Shown here in pieces: positions 18,205 to 27,718 of a DNA stretch of 37,335 bases (the first letter of the stretch is position 1; the number at the start of each line of letters is the position of its first letter). A program made the position numbers and the translations under genes. Source of the stretch: Martensiomyces pterosporus (Eukaryota > Kickxellomycota > Kickxellomycetes > Kickxellales > Kickxellaceae); assembly GCA_025201845.1 (NCBI GenBank), contig MU603956.1, positions 1-37,335 on the forward strand. The letters are read 5' to 3'. The notes under the pieces were generated by a model. That model was given only the letters and a program-made list of their open reading frames with translations, searched no databases and was not told the origin of the DNA.

Positions 18205-20490
18205 TTACATGAGGTCGGTCATGTCGCGGTGGTACATTCTGACGAATTTCTTGAAAATGTTGTCGTAGAGGAGCTGCAGGACCTCCGAGTGGGCCTCGTC
18301 CATCATGTCCACAGTGTACTGCTGCGAGTGGATGAGCCTGGTGATGGCTTCCGAGATCCTGCCCTCAACGTTGATCTGCAGCGTGGCACCGTCGGCAATG
18401 AAGGTCGAGTAGAAGCCGTAGTAGTCGCCGCGCAGCGCGAAGGGCAGCGTCTTGAACGTGTTCATGTTGCCCTGGCGACCCAAGCCCGCGGGCGTCTGCA
18501 TGAGCGTCGACAGGATGGTGTATCTCACCGGCGTGAATGGCGGAATGCGCGAAAGAACCATGATGTCCTCGCCCTGGCTGTTGCGACGCACAGGCAGGTT
18601 GCCGATGGCCGCGCCACCGCCAGCCAGGGTGGCGGTGTTTGTGGCAATGCTCTGCTGCTGCTGGATGCCAGTAAAGCCACCAGCCGCAGTGGCTCCAGAG
18701 CGGCCGCCCAGGGTGCGCAAAAAGCCACCGAGCCGCGACCCTCCGCCGTTGCTGTGGTGCTGGTGAATGACCGCACGGCCAGTGTCAGTGGTGAGGCGCC
18801 CAGCCACAGCCGAGATGCCATCAGCAGCGCCGCCGGTGCCGTTGCCAGTGGATTTGGACTGCGAAGTGCGCGACTGCACCATCGCTGCCTTGTCGCTGTA
18901 GTCGATGTCTGACATCGAGTGGCCGTCGCCAATCGAGATGATGGTGTCTGGGTTGCTCTCCAGGTCGTGGTGGGTGTGGCGGCCGTTGCTGCTGCCGTCG
19001 AGGTGCAGACGCAGGGCGTCCTTCTCGCTGCGGATGGGGCCTGTCACGATCCTGGCCTCGCCCGACTCGGGCGACATGGGCGGCTCCTCGGGCTGTGTGC
19101 CAGAGCCGCTGCTGTTGTTGGCGCGCGTGGCCACAGTGGTCCACACTCCTGCTGCCGAGCTGCCGCCTGTGGTGAGGTTGGGGCGGCTGGCAGACATGTC
19201 GGCGCCCACAGCATCCTCGTCCTCGTCCTCCTCATTCTCGTCCACGTCGTCGTCGTCAAATCCGGCTTCGCCGATGTTGTAGAAGCGCACGACGTTGGCC
19301 TTCAGCACCTGGTACTCCTCCAGAAACAGCGTGATCTCCGTGCAAAAGTTCGCTGCGCTGTACACCTTGAGCTTCTCAAACAGCTCCGGGTGGTTGAGGA
19401 CCCTGTAGAACAGCTCCTTGCTCGCAGTGCGGCTGGGGCTGTCGGACCACGTGAACGCCTCGGACTGGCGGTACGAGCGGAACAGCGGGATGATGACCGA
19501 GGTGAACTGCGACATGTTGAACAGCAGTGCACACCACAGGAACGAGTCCCAGAAGGGGTCGCGGCCACCGAAGCCCTTGTTTGTCTGCACCATGAACATT
19601 GCGATGCAGACGAACGTGAACAGGTTGTTGAGCAGGATGTCGTGGCGAATGCCAAAGGCGTCCTTGATGGGCCAGATGTGGTACACGATGTAGGGCGTCA
19701 GGACGATGCAGTAGAGCGCGGTGAGCGCATACAGCGGGAAGTACTCCCACACACCGACGGGGCACTTGGAGTACCGCATGGGCACGATCGACAGGTCCTT
19801 GGTCAGCGCCTGGATGATGCTGCAGACAATGGCCGAGAACAGCGTGGCGCCCAGGGTGTACCACACAAGCCGGCGCTCGGTAATCTGCATCTTCTCGTGC
19901 GCCCACCACTTGCCCATCGCCTCCGTCATGCGGCCAATGGCGGTATTGGGCTTGGCAGTCTCGGCGGCCGACGAGTTCAGGTGGTTGTTGTCCGAGTCGT
20001 CCACCTCGCTCCCTGACGACTGCAGGGCGCCCTTGCCATAGAGCTGGGCAGCAGTCATTTGGCCAACGCGGTTGCGCTCCTTGAGCTTCTGCATGTTGCG
20101 GTAGCTCAGGATGTAGAGGCGCACGGCGCGCGCGCAGGTGCACGACATCCACAGCATGACGCCAGGGTAGGCGCACCAGAGGATGACGAAGCAGGGGAAG
20201 TGGCCGGGCCACACGAACTGGAACAAGAAGCACGTGTTGACGATCAGGATGGTGAACGATCCGATGCTTGTCAGGAGCACCGCATGGGCATTGATATCCA
20301 GCGTGCGGCGGCCTCGGTAGACAAACAGCAGGGTGGACACAGTGAAGAGGAATATGTCGACGACGCCAATCCACAGATACGCCTTCTTTTGAAGGTCGGG
20401 GATGTTGGTTGGGTGCACATGCGAGCCATCCGGAAGCAGGTCGCTGTCGGTAGAGCGCTTGCCCAGCCAGGCACTGACGCTGGCAGACAT
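18205..20490 (-). CDS. Seven-transmembrane protein with split RGS domain
   Basis: The protein has 761 residues from the ATG at 20490 (in-frame TTG upstream ignored). Seven hydrophobic helices are visible: about 37-58, 70-93 and 98-128, then LVWYTLGATLFSAIVCSII, YFPLYALTALYCIVLTPYIV, NNLFTFVCIAMFMV and FLWCALLFNMSQFTSVIIPLF. An RGS domain follows. Its first half starts near 359 (ELFYRVLNHPELFEKLKVYSAANFCTEITLFLEEY). Its second half is near 693-755 (FYSTFIADGATLQINVEGRI, then DMMDEAHSEVLQLLYDNIFKKFVRMY). Between them are about 280 disordered residues: an acidic DDDD/EEDEDED block, Ser/Gly/Thr-rich stretches and Gly-rich repeats. Receptor-like 7TM-RGS proteins accelerate GTP hydrolysis on G-alpha at the plasma membrane (plant AtRGS1 is the known example; fungi have relatives). 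The ligand is unknown. TTTCTCAG directly before the ATG could be the acceptor of a 5' UTR intron. Confidence 0.85.
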   Translation of the reverse strand: MSASVSAWLGKRSTDSDLLPDGSHVHPTNIPDLQKKAYLWIGVVDIFLFTVSTLLFVYRGRRTLDINAHAVLLTSIGSFTILIVNTCFLFQFVWPGHFPCFVILWCAYPGVMLWMSCTCARAVRLYILSYRNMQKLKERNRVGQMTAAQLYGKGALQSSGSEVDDSDNNHLNSSAAETAKPNTAIGRMTEAMGKWWAHEKMQITERRLVWYTLGATLFSAIVCSIIQALTKDLSIVPMRYSKCPVGVWEYFPLYALTALYCIVLTPYIVYHIWPIKDAFGIRHDILLNNLFTFVCIAMFMVQTNKGFGGRDPFWDSFLWCALLFNMSQFTSVIIPLFRSYRQSEAFTWSDSPSRTASKELFYRVLNHPELFEKLKVYSAANFCTEITLFLEEYQVLKANVVRFYNIGEAGFDDDDVDENEEDEDEDAVGADMSASRPNLTTGGSSAAGVWTTVATRANNSSGSGTQPEEPPMSPESGEARIVTGPIRSEKDALRLHLDGSSNGRHTHHDLESNPDTIISIGDGHSMSDIDYSDKAAMVQSRTSQSKSTGNGTGGAADGISAVAGRLTTDTGRAVIHQHHSNGGGSRLGGFLRTLGGRSGATAAGGFTGIQQQQSIATNTATLAGGGAAIGNLPVRRNSQGEDIMVLSRIPPFTPVRYTILSTLMQTPAGLGRQGNMNTFKTLPFALRGDYYGFYSTFIADGATLQINVEGRISEAITRLIHSQQYTVDMMDEAHSEVLQLLYDNIFKKFVRMYHRDMTDLM

Positions 20491-22581
20491 CTGAGAAATC
20501 AGCAATGGAGTGTGGCCGCTGGTGTTGTCTGGGGAGAGTGTGGAATGTAGAAATCACTAAATACAAATATAGAATGCGGGGGGCAGTGTATGCAGAGAAG
20601 GCTATATTGCTGGAGAAAGAGAAAAAAGGTGCTCACACAAGCTGGATAGGAGAAAAGAAGGATTAGATGCGCTGGGAGTAGGATGGAAGCGTTTGGAGCC
20701 TGGATAGAGATAGAGCAAGGAAGGCAGCAGCGGGGCGAGGGAGGTGGAGGCACATTCCCCTTTTAGCAGCAGCGGCAGCAGCAACGGCGCAAGGCAGAGC
20801 AGGCAGCCAGGCAGAGCGCACTCCACCCACACGCGCACAAGGCAAATTCTGTATTGCAGGAGGTGCAAATAACTGTGCAGGATCCCAGCCATGGTGAATA
20901 GCAGCAGTATGTGGATGGTTTGTTACGACCTGCCGCACGCAAAATGGCTGCTTGCCCCTCCATTGTTGCGCTGTTGTCCTGCCTCCCGCCCGCTGTAATA
21001 CATAGCGGGTGACAATGATAAGCCACCCTGAGCTCCGCATTTAGGCAGCTAGCACAGCCACCGCCTAACGTGTGACTGGTGGGAGCAAGCAGTGTCCATC
21101 GCACGCAACGGCTTGAAAGCGAATAAGCCTCGTCGGTATATGCGCTCCATTGTGTCCTGCCAGCAGCTGCTCGGGCATGGCTGCTGCCCTTGCTGGCCAA
21201 CCCGCACATCCACTGGTGCCAATTTGCGCTGCAAAGTTGATGATCGACACACATATACTACATTGCATACCCGCAAGCAGCCGAGGGGCATATTTATCTG
21301 CCTGATCGCCGGAAATATTTTGAACACATCCCCCATAGACTCTGCCAAGGGTTTATGGAGGTGATTGCAGATTCAGCATGCACCATCCGCGCTTAAAATG
21401 TGGTACATATGCAGCACGGGTGGCAGGTAGCGTGGTTTATATGCTCTGTATTTTGTCGGCCCCTTGCTCTAGCTCTTTGACAGATGAGACATGCACAATG
21501 TGGATTCCGCACTCCCAGCAGGCCGTTCCGTATTCTTTGCTCAGCCATTGATTACAATGCCTAAATGCCACACACACACGCATCGTGCTACATCCAACTG
21601 GGAAACGGGTGGCAAGGCAAAATGCGCCTTGTCGCAGCGACAATGCGCAGCGAGGAATGCGTGTGGTTTCGGCTGAATGGGCGAGTGCCCAATTGAACGG
21701 CCTTGGTACTGGGACGATACATGCACTCCCATGCCCCAAGTGGACGAGGCTTTCCAAAAGCAAGACGCAAACACGATAATGCGCTGATATATGAGCACCA
21801 CCTGCCCATTGTTACCCCTTCATTCTTGCATCCATCTGGTTCGCGGATTGTTGTTGAGCAGACGGGATGGGGCACGCAGGCGCTGCCACCGCTGCTTGCT
21901 CGTGATCCGACAAAGCGGGAATCAGGTGATCGGTTTTCGCGGGTGCGATTAGTGTGTGCCCCAGCGAGCGATGCTGGCCTGGCCGCTTTGCGGTGCGCCC
22001 AAGCCCTGGCTCGAGTAAAGTGCGTGTAACGGGGTAGAGTGAGGGATATAGTGCAGGCAAGCATGCATGCAGCAGCCTTGTGCGAAAGGAGAAATAAATA
22101 AACCAGCTCGTGTTTCTACTACTGTTCGCAAATTCCTGCCTTCATTCGCACGCAGCAGCAGCAGCAGCAACAGCCAAGCGGGGGCAGAAATTGAGAGAGA
22201 AAAAGCGGTTTTTCCCTGTCACGCGTCTCTCCTCCTTGTTCTGCCTGCCGTTCACACACGCATCTCTGGCCATTTGCAATACGCACTATATTACTTGCTG
22301 CAGCGTCAGCAGAGAAAGTCTCCGGTCAGCAAGTCAGCCTAGCTGGTGCCAGGTCTTATTTTTGGCCAACGCACACTCACACACCACCCCTCTCTTCTCT
22401 CTTCCCTGTCTCTCCATTTATTTACTTGTTTAATATCCCTTTCTTTTATTCAAAGAAGCCGCTGTTTTCTTTTTCGTACCTCACACGCCGCATCTTTTTC
22501 TGCTTGCTCGCCGCCTTCATCTCGGAGCAATTTCCCTTCGTTCCCCCACACACAAGCGAGGAGAATCTATAGATATACACA
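20491..22581. other. Long divergent intergenic region (7TM-RGS / dma1 promoters)
   Basis: At 2091 bp this is the longest gap in the window, lying between divergent starts. All frames here are short, overlapping and lack recognisable domains. Visible elements: AAATACAAATATAG (about 20557-20570, a possible TATA for the 7TM-RGS gene on the minus strand), a CAG-rich stretch near 20766-20785, the palindrome GCATGCATGC at 22061-22070, and a pyrimidine-rich stretch (about 22380-22560) ending shortly before the dma1 ATG. No tRNA A/B box pair or known snRNA was recognised. An unrecognised ncRNA or 5' UTR exon cannot be excluded. Confidence 0.5.
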
Positions 22582-24048
22582 ATGTCGAGCGAGCTTAGCG
22601 CAGGCACCACTCCAGGAGCGGGCGCGAACAACTCTGGGTTCCCAAGCGCCACCACGCCAACATCAGGCAATGGGCAGCAAGATGGCTCGGCGCGCGTTCC
22701 GCACATTCGAATCGTGCCGCATATAGTGGATGTGCGCCATTGCCTTTACTTTGAGGTAATGGACCGAGATGTCCCAGAGAACACGATTTTGAAGGTCGGG
22801 CGGTTTACGGAGAAGGTCAGCCAGCAGATGAGCCGAATTGCGTTCAAGAGCAAAGTAGTGAGCCGTAGCCACGCGGAGATTTGGACGGAGAACGGGCAGT
22901 TTTATATCAAGGACACAAAGTCGTCGTCAGGCACGTTTTTGAATCATATGCGGCTGTCGCCTCCGGGCGTGGAGAGCAGACCACACCCCTTGCACGACGG
23001 AGACATTCTGCAGCTGGGCGTGGACTACCAGGGAGGAACTCTGGACATCTACAAGTGCGTCAAGATCCGGCTGGAGATTAACCGCAACTGGCAGCGGAGC
23101 AAGGAGAATCCGTTCAGGAGGCAGGTCATGGAGAACATCCAGAATGCGTACCATTCGATCGGCGGCTCGGCTGTCAGTGGCGGTGGTGGCGCGGAGGGAG
23201 ACAGCAACAACGAGTGCTGCATCTGCCTGTACCAGATGGTTGCGTTCCAGGCGCTGTTTGTCGCGCCCTGCTCGCATTGCTTCCACTTCAAATGCGTCAA
23301 GCCCATTTTGTTCACCAGCACTGGGTTCAGCTGCCCCCTGTGCCGCACGTATGCAGACCTGGAGGCGAGCGTCACCATAGACGAGAACGAGATGGATGTC
23401 GATGCCAAACCGCCCGTGCTGCCTTCGAGCATACAGCAAAGCCTCCCGCAGCACCAGCAGCCATCGCAGCAGCCGTCGCAGCAGCAGGAGCAGCAACCGC
23501 AGATGCAGCAGCCCCTGCAACCGCTCCCACCACTCCCATCCACAGCAGCAGCAGACGCCGAGGCAGCAGTCATTGCCGCAGAGGCGGGTGGCCTGCGCGT
23601 GCCAGGAAGCGGCAACGCTGGCGACATTGCGTCACGCGGAATCACGAGCCCCGAGGACAGCACCGGTGTGTCGGGAGCAGAGCGCGATGACGCAAACTCG
23701 ACGCCGGTTCCCAACGAATCCATGACCGTCGATTCGTTCGGCACCACGCCCGTCGGCAGCATGCCTACAAACCTCGCGCACCTTGGCGCCCTCGCTGCGC
23801 CCGCTGCTGGCGATGCTGACGCTTCGCTGGTCGGTGGCAGTAGCAACGCACATGACCACGCCGCTGTTGATCCCATGCAGGTGTCGTCGCCCTCGTCTGC
23901 GGACCAGAGCACCAACGCGTCTGCTGCTGCTGCGTCGGAGGCAGCCAACGCATCGGCAGCCTGCAGCCGTCCTATTGCTGCGCCTAGCGGTTCCCCATCG
24001 GCGGCTGCGGCTGGTGCTACCAGGACGTCTGGCAGTGGCGAGGCGTAA
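22582..24048 (+). CDS. dma1: FHA-RING E3 ubiquitin ligase, Dma1/Chfr-like
   Basis: A 488-residue intronless protein. The FHA domain lies at about 50-155: LKVGRFTEK, the phosphothreonine-binding SRSHAEIW and SSGTFLNHMRLSP. The RING is C3HC4 with Cys212, Cys215, Cys230, His232, His235, Cys238, Cys251 and Cys254, all present. FHA-then-RING order and the fungal-type linker (LEINRNWQRSKENPFRRQV) match S. pombe Dma1 and yeast Dma1/Dma2. Those proteins recognise phosphorylated partners, ubiquitinate them, and link the spindle checkpoint to septation and septin control. The tail from about 290 is a Gln/Pro then Ala/Ser-rich extension absent from the short S. pombe protein. It could tune turnover but has no recognisable domain. 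It is convergent with PRP6. Confidence 0.92.
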   Translation: MSSELSAGTTPGAGANNSGFPSATTPTSGNGQQDGSARVPHIRIVPHIVDVRHCLYFEVMDRDVPENTILKVGRFTEKVSQQMSRIAFKSKVVSRSHAEIWTENGQFYIKDTKSSSGTFLNHMRLSPPGVESRPHPLHDGDILQLGVDYQGGTLDIYKCVKIRLEINRNWQRSKENPFRRQVMENIQNAYHSIGGSAVSGGGGAEGDSNNECCICLYQMVAFQALFVAPCSHCFHFKCVKPILFTSTGFSCPLCRTYADLEASVTIDENEMDVDAKPPVLPSSIQQSLPQHQQPSQQPSQQQEQQPQMQQPLQPLPPLPSTAAADAEAAVIAAEAGGLRVPGSGNAGDIASRGITSPEDSTGVSGAERDDANSTPVPNESMTVDSFGTTPVGSMPTNLAHLGALAAPAAGDADASLVGGSSNAHDHAAVDPMQVSSPSSADQSTNASAAAASEAANASAACSRPIAAPSGSPSAAAAGATRTSGSGEA

Positions 24049-24152
24049 GCTTATAAATACACACCGCACACATCCAGAGCTTTACGGAGGCCCCAAACCT
24101 GTTCTGTGGCGCCCTTTTCCGTGCGAGGCACGCGCACATCTCCTTAGCATCT

Positions 24153-24158
24153 TTTATT
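24153..24158 (-). terminator. Candidate poly(A) signal for PRP6
   Basis: TTTATT on the plus strand (AATAAA on the minus strand), about 185 bp beyond the PRP6 stop and about 105 bp past the dma1 stop, within the 294-bp convergent spacer. No other canonical hexamer was seen in the spacer. Confidence 0.4.
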
Positions 24159-24342
24159 CCTTCTCTCTACTGCCCGTCTTTCCGCTGCTTTGACTCGGCG
24201 CGGGCCCTCCGTGTCCGAGCCAAAGGGCCATGCTGCGGCAAAGACCTCACACTCAGTGCCTTCTCAAAGTGCCTTTCCCTAGTCTAGCCACTGCTTCTCT
24301 TTTCTTCACTATTAGCTTGAACAAATGTACCTACACCAGTTG

Positions 24343-27249
24343 TCACAGCTGCCTGGCAGACTCCAGCTCCCTCACCGCCTTGTGCAGGACATCCTTCACC
24401 GACAGCCGTGCATTGGCTGGATCTTTCGCCACGCGCGGCCACACCTGCCCATGGTGCGGATCAGCCGTGGCGCATGCCTCCTCGACCCGGCGAACACGCT
24501 GGTCGAACAGGTTCTCCTCACCTTGGCCGGCGCTGCTGCCATCCGGCGCGCCTTCTGCCTGCGGCTGCATGGCACCAGTGGCTCTTGCTGTGTTGCGCTG
24601 GTCGATCTCGAATCGCAGCCACCACGCCCAGGCATCGCCGTGATCAGGGTCCGCCTTCGTTGCCCGCTCAAACCACGTGCGGGCCTTCTCCACCCTTCTT
24701 TCGGACCAGAACAGCCTGGCAACCATGATGATGATGGCGGGGTCATGCGAATCGCTGTGTCTCAGGGCGTCCGCCGACTTGGTCTTGCGCTGCGGCCGTG
24801 GCTCGTATAGAATCGCCTCTGCCCACAGCTCGCCCGATTTCGGGCACTCCTGCAGGGCTCTAGCCAGCAGCGTCTTTGCCATGGCCACGTTTCCAATGCC
24901 GTCGGCCTCCAGACGCACAGACTCGAGCCACAGTGCGGGTGATTTGGGGTTGTACACGCGAGCGCGTTCCAGTATGGCTCTGGCCTTGGTGTGCAGGTTG
25001 AGTTGCTTGGAGCACTCAAGCCGGGCGGCAGCGATCCACAGGTCGACAGAGTTGGGGCACTGCTTGAGCGCACGCGAGAGGGTCTGGCGCGCAGACTTGT
25101 AGTCGCCCATCTGCACCTCGAGCTGGGACTGGATGAGCCAGAGCTTGTAGAACGTTGGGAACAGCTGCAGCGCCTGCTTGTTGACGTCCAGCGCACCGCG
25201 AATATCGTCGAGCTGCCGCAGCAGCACGGAGCTCTTCATCCAGATGCGCGCAGTTCCTTGGGCACCGTCAAACACCGTCGTTCGGGCACGCTCAAGCAGT
25301 CGCAGAGCACGCTCATACTGCTCAGTTTCGCTCTCCAGCTTGACAGCTGCCAGGATGATGGCCTCCGATGATGGGTTGGCCTTGAATGCCTCCTCGAGAA
25401 TGACTCGGGCGCCATCGACGTCCTTCTGCTTGACCCACTTCTCCTTCGCCGCAATCAGCCACAGGACCTCGGCCTGCGGGCAGTACTGCACTGCGCGTTT
25501 GAGCAGGCTCTCCAGGTCCTCCATTGTCCCATGCTCGCGCTCCAGATCCGCCGCACTCCGCCACAGATCCATGTTGGTCGGGGTGGCCTCCAGCGCCTGC
25601 TCAAAGATGGCTCTTGCAGTAACGATTCCCCTGTCCTGCACATACCTCTCGGCATCGTCCACCCAGGCGCTGGCCCGCTCGCTGGGCGTCTCGTTGTCGT
25701 CAAACCCAAGGTTGGCGGTGGCCGCAATGACCGCTCGGCAAGTCACGGGACACTCGTCCTCCTCGCACTGCCTGGCAAGATCGAACCACGCATCTCTATC
25801 CATGGCCGTTCCGTGCTGCGACAGCGACGACACGGCCTTTGACATGATCTTGAATACCCTCTCGTCGTGCCCGTTCTGTTCCTCCAGCCGAGCGGCTGCG
25901 ATCCAGATGTCGTGGCTAGTGGGCACCGCGCGACGTGCCTTGTTCAGCACTTTTTGTGCCTTCTCGTACGTCTCAAGTCGCGCCAGTGCCAGCCACAGTT
26001 CGACGCTCAATGGGATCAGCTCAACGGCATGCGACAAGAGGATCCGCGCATCGTCGGGTTCCTCCAGGCTCACCGCAGCCTTCCACAGCGTGACTGAAGT
26101 GGGGATAAACTCCAGTGCCCTTCTTAGCACTCTCTTCTGGGCCTTCAGATCATGCGAGGCAGTCTCCAGATCCGCTGCAGCCATCCAGATCTTCACCGAC
26201 GTCGGCAGGTTCCGTACCGCACTGGCAAGAACAACCTTGGCCATGTCGCGAGTATTCAGCCGGGCGGCTTCCAGCCACATGTCCTCGCTCTTGGGGCAGT
26301 TCTCGCATCCTTCAGCAATGATCGACCTAGCCTTGCCCATTTTCTTGGCAAGCTCCTCCAGACGCGCCGCCGCAATCCACCCGGGCGCATGCTTGGGGTT
26401 CGTCTGGGTCACGGACTTCAGCAGGGTGCGTGCACGCGAAAGGTCGCCAATTTCAGCGGCGCTCTTGACTGCCTGCGTGTTGAGCGACGTCAGGTACCCG
26501 CGCGGGTCGATCGTGGTCTTGCCCGACGCCGAATCGCCTGCCTGGTCGAGCTTCAGTCTAAGGACATCGTCGCGCGCCTGGCTGATGGCCATGAAGTTTG
26601 TCACCGTTCCATCGGCATTGCCTGCCTCTGGATCCTCTGCACCCTGCGCGTCCACCTCGTTATCGTACTCGCCATTGGCGCCCAGTCCAGCAACCATCGC
26701 AGAGTCTGATACTTGGTAGAACCTCTCGCCACGGCGGTTGGCCGCATGCTTCCTCCTTCGCTTTGCTCTGGCAGCCGTCTCGGCCAGTTGGGATACATCT
26801 GGGATGGCATTCCAGTCGTCTTCAGACAGCCCCTGCAGCTGCCGCCTCAAATCTTTCAGCTGCTCCTCGATCACCGGCCGATCCCCCAACTCGGCATCGC
26901 CCTGGCGCACACGCTTCCTGCCTGCATGTCGCTGCTCCATCTTGGCATCGATCTCGGCCCAGATCTTGTCCGCCTCCTCGTCGTCCTCCTCATAGGGTGC
27001 GTTGCTAAACAAGCCCACTTCGTTCTCGGCATCGTTGAATCGCCCACTATCGTCGTCGTCACCGCCTCCCGCATCGTCCTTGCCGCGGCTGCTGCGGGAG
27101 GGAAGCTTGCCTGCAACACCGGTGGAGGGTGCTTCTCTTGCAGGTCCGATATCTGAACGCGTGGTGAACCCTGCGGCACCTCGACCCAAGCCAGCGACAT
27201 AGCCAGGGGGCGCTGGCTTGCCCATGAAATCCTTTGTCACCGAATACAT
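24343..27249 (-). CDS. PRP6: Pre-mRNA splicing factor PRP6 (U4/U6.U5 tri-snRNP)
   Basis: The protein has 968 residues from the ATG at 27249. Prp6/PRPF6 bridges U5 and U4/U6 in the tri-snRNP in the nucleus. The N-terminal PRP1 domain is clear: GKPAPPGYVAGLGRGAAGFTTRSDIGPARE, the acidic DDEEADKIWAEIDAKME stretch, then YQVSDS. HAT/TPR-like helical repeats run from about residue 285 (APGWIAAARLEELAKKMGKA) to about 930. Their spaced W-x-x-A-A-x-L-E signature recurs many times (IWMAAADLE, LWKAAVSLE, LWLALARLE, IWIAAARLE, LWRSAADLE, LWIAAARLE). Length is close to human PRPF6 (941). The whole gene is uninterrupted, although it encodes a spliceosome part. The reverse strand carries long open frames caused by the repeats and codon bias. 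Confidence 0.95.
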   Translation of the reverse strand: MYSVTKDFMGKPAPPGYVAGLGRGAAGFTTRSDIGPAREAPSTGVAGKLPSRSSRGKDDAGGGDDDDSGRFNDAENEVGLFSNAPYEEDDEEADKIWAEIDAKMEQRHAGRKRVRQGDAELGDRPVIEEQLKDLRRQLQGLSEDDWNAIPDVSQLAETAARAKRRRKHAANRRGERFYQVSDSAMVAGLGANGEYDNEVDAQGAEDPEAGNADGTVTNFMAISQARDDVLRLKLDQAGDSASGKTTIDPRGYLTSLNTQAVKSAAEIGDLSRARTLLKSVTQTNPKHAPGWIAAARLEELAKKMGKARSIIAEGCENCPKSEDMWLEAARLNTRDMAKVVLASAVRNLPTSVKIWMAAADLETASHDLKAQKRVLRRALEFIPTSVTLWKAAVSLEEPDDARILLSHAVELIPLSVELWLALARLETYEKAQKVLNKARRAVPTSHDIWIAAARLEEQNGHDERVFKIMSKAVSSLSQHGTAMDRDAWFDLARQCEEDECPVTCRAVIAATANLGFDDNETPSERASAWVDDAERYVQDRGIVTARAIFEQALEATPTNMDLWRSAADLEREHGTMEDLESLLKRAVQYCPQAEVLWLIAAKEKWVKQKDVDGARVILEEAFKANPSSEAIILAAVKLESETEQYERALRLLERARTTVFDGAQGTARIWMKSSVLLRQLDDIRGALDVNKQALQLFPTFYKLWLIQSQLEVQMGDYKSARQTLSRALKQCPNSVDLWIAAARLECSKQLNLHTKARAILERARVYNPKSPALWLESVRLEADGIGNVAMAKTLLARALQECPKSGELWAEAILYEPRPQRKTKSADALRHSDSHDPAIIIMVARLFWSERRVEKARTWFERATKADPDHGDAWAWWLRFEIDQRNTARATGAMQPQAEGAPDGSSAGQGEENLFDQRVRRVEEACATADPHHGQVWPRVAKDPANARLSVKDVLHKAVRELESARQL

Positions 27250-27718
27250 GCCCTTTTCGAATCCGTAGCTACCACGATTTTAATGAAAGTAGAAGGGCGT
27301 CTAGAGCAGGACTGAAACGAGGAGCTGGCGCACATTGATTTTTTTCTTTTTGGGTGCCCTAGGAAACAATCACACCAGAAGCTTGTATAGCTGTGTATGG
27401 AGCGTACCGCGGTTTTGGGGCTAATCCGCGTGATTGGACAAGACATGTGTGCGCTTTTGGTTTCATGGCTAGACACTACTATAGCGGAAGCGAACAGAGC
27501 AGCCACATGTCTGTGAAAGTTACGTTGGATATTGCGTTTTATATAATAGAGCATATCGGCTGAGGGTTTTTTTTTTTCCTGGCGCCGTGTCCTCTAGTCG
27601 GGTTTGTTGGAGATGCATGGGCTCAATAATGAAGAACACAGGCATGCATTTATTCTGTCGAAAAAGGATGTGGGTGAGGCCAGCATTGAATGCCTCTATT
27701 CTTTTTTATTTGTTGTTG
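27250..27718 (-). promoter_or_regulatory. Intergenic: PRP6 promoter and ThrE-like 3' end
   Basis: No gene was seen in these 469 bp. A 12-nt T-run is at 27567-27578. Candidate minus-strand AATAAA signals for the upstream ThrE-like gene are at 27705-27710 and 27649-27654. The AT-rich TATATAATAG (about 27540-27549) may contribute to the PRP6 promoter, but it lies almost 300 bp from the ATG. Confidence 0.45.
27649..27710 (-). terminator. Two candidate poly(A) signals for the ThrE-like gene
   Basis: TTTATT (AATAAA on the minus strand) occurs at 27705-27710, only 9 bp past the stop codon, and at 27649-27654, about 65 bp past it. The second spacing is more usual. Confidence 0.45.

Noticed and set aside
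18919..20016. 365-codon plus-strand frame opposite the 7TM-RGS gene
   Set aside because: His/Val/Glu/Arg-rich antisense frame; the minus strand has seven clear helices and an RGS domain.
21588..22064. 158-codon minus-strand frame in the large intergenic gap
   Set aside because: It overlaps several equally long frames in other phases, lacks any domain, and has a composition like the non-coding flanks.
20491..22581. tRNA or snRNA gene in the large gap
   Set aside because: No paired A and B boxes, no Sm site and no U6-like conserved block were recognisable by eye.
25178..26719. 513-codon plus-strand frame within PRP6
   Set aside because: Ser/Ala-rich antisense shadow created by the HAT repeats and codon bias; the minus strand is clearly PRP6.
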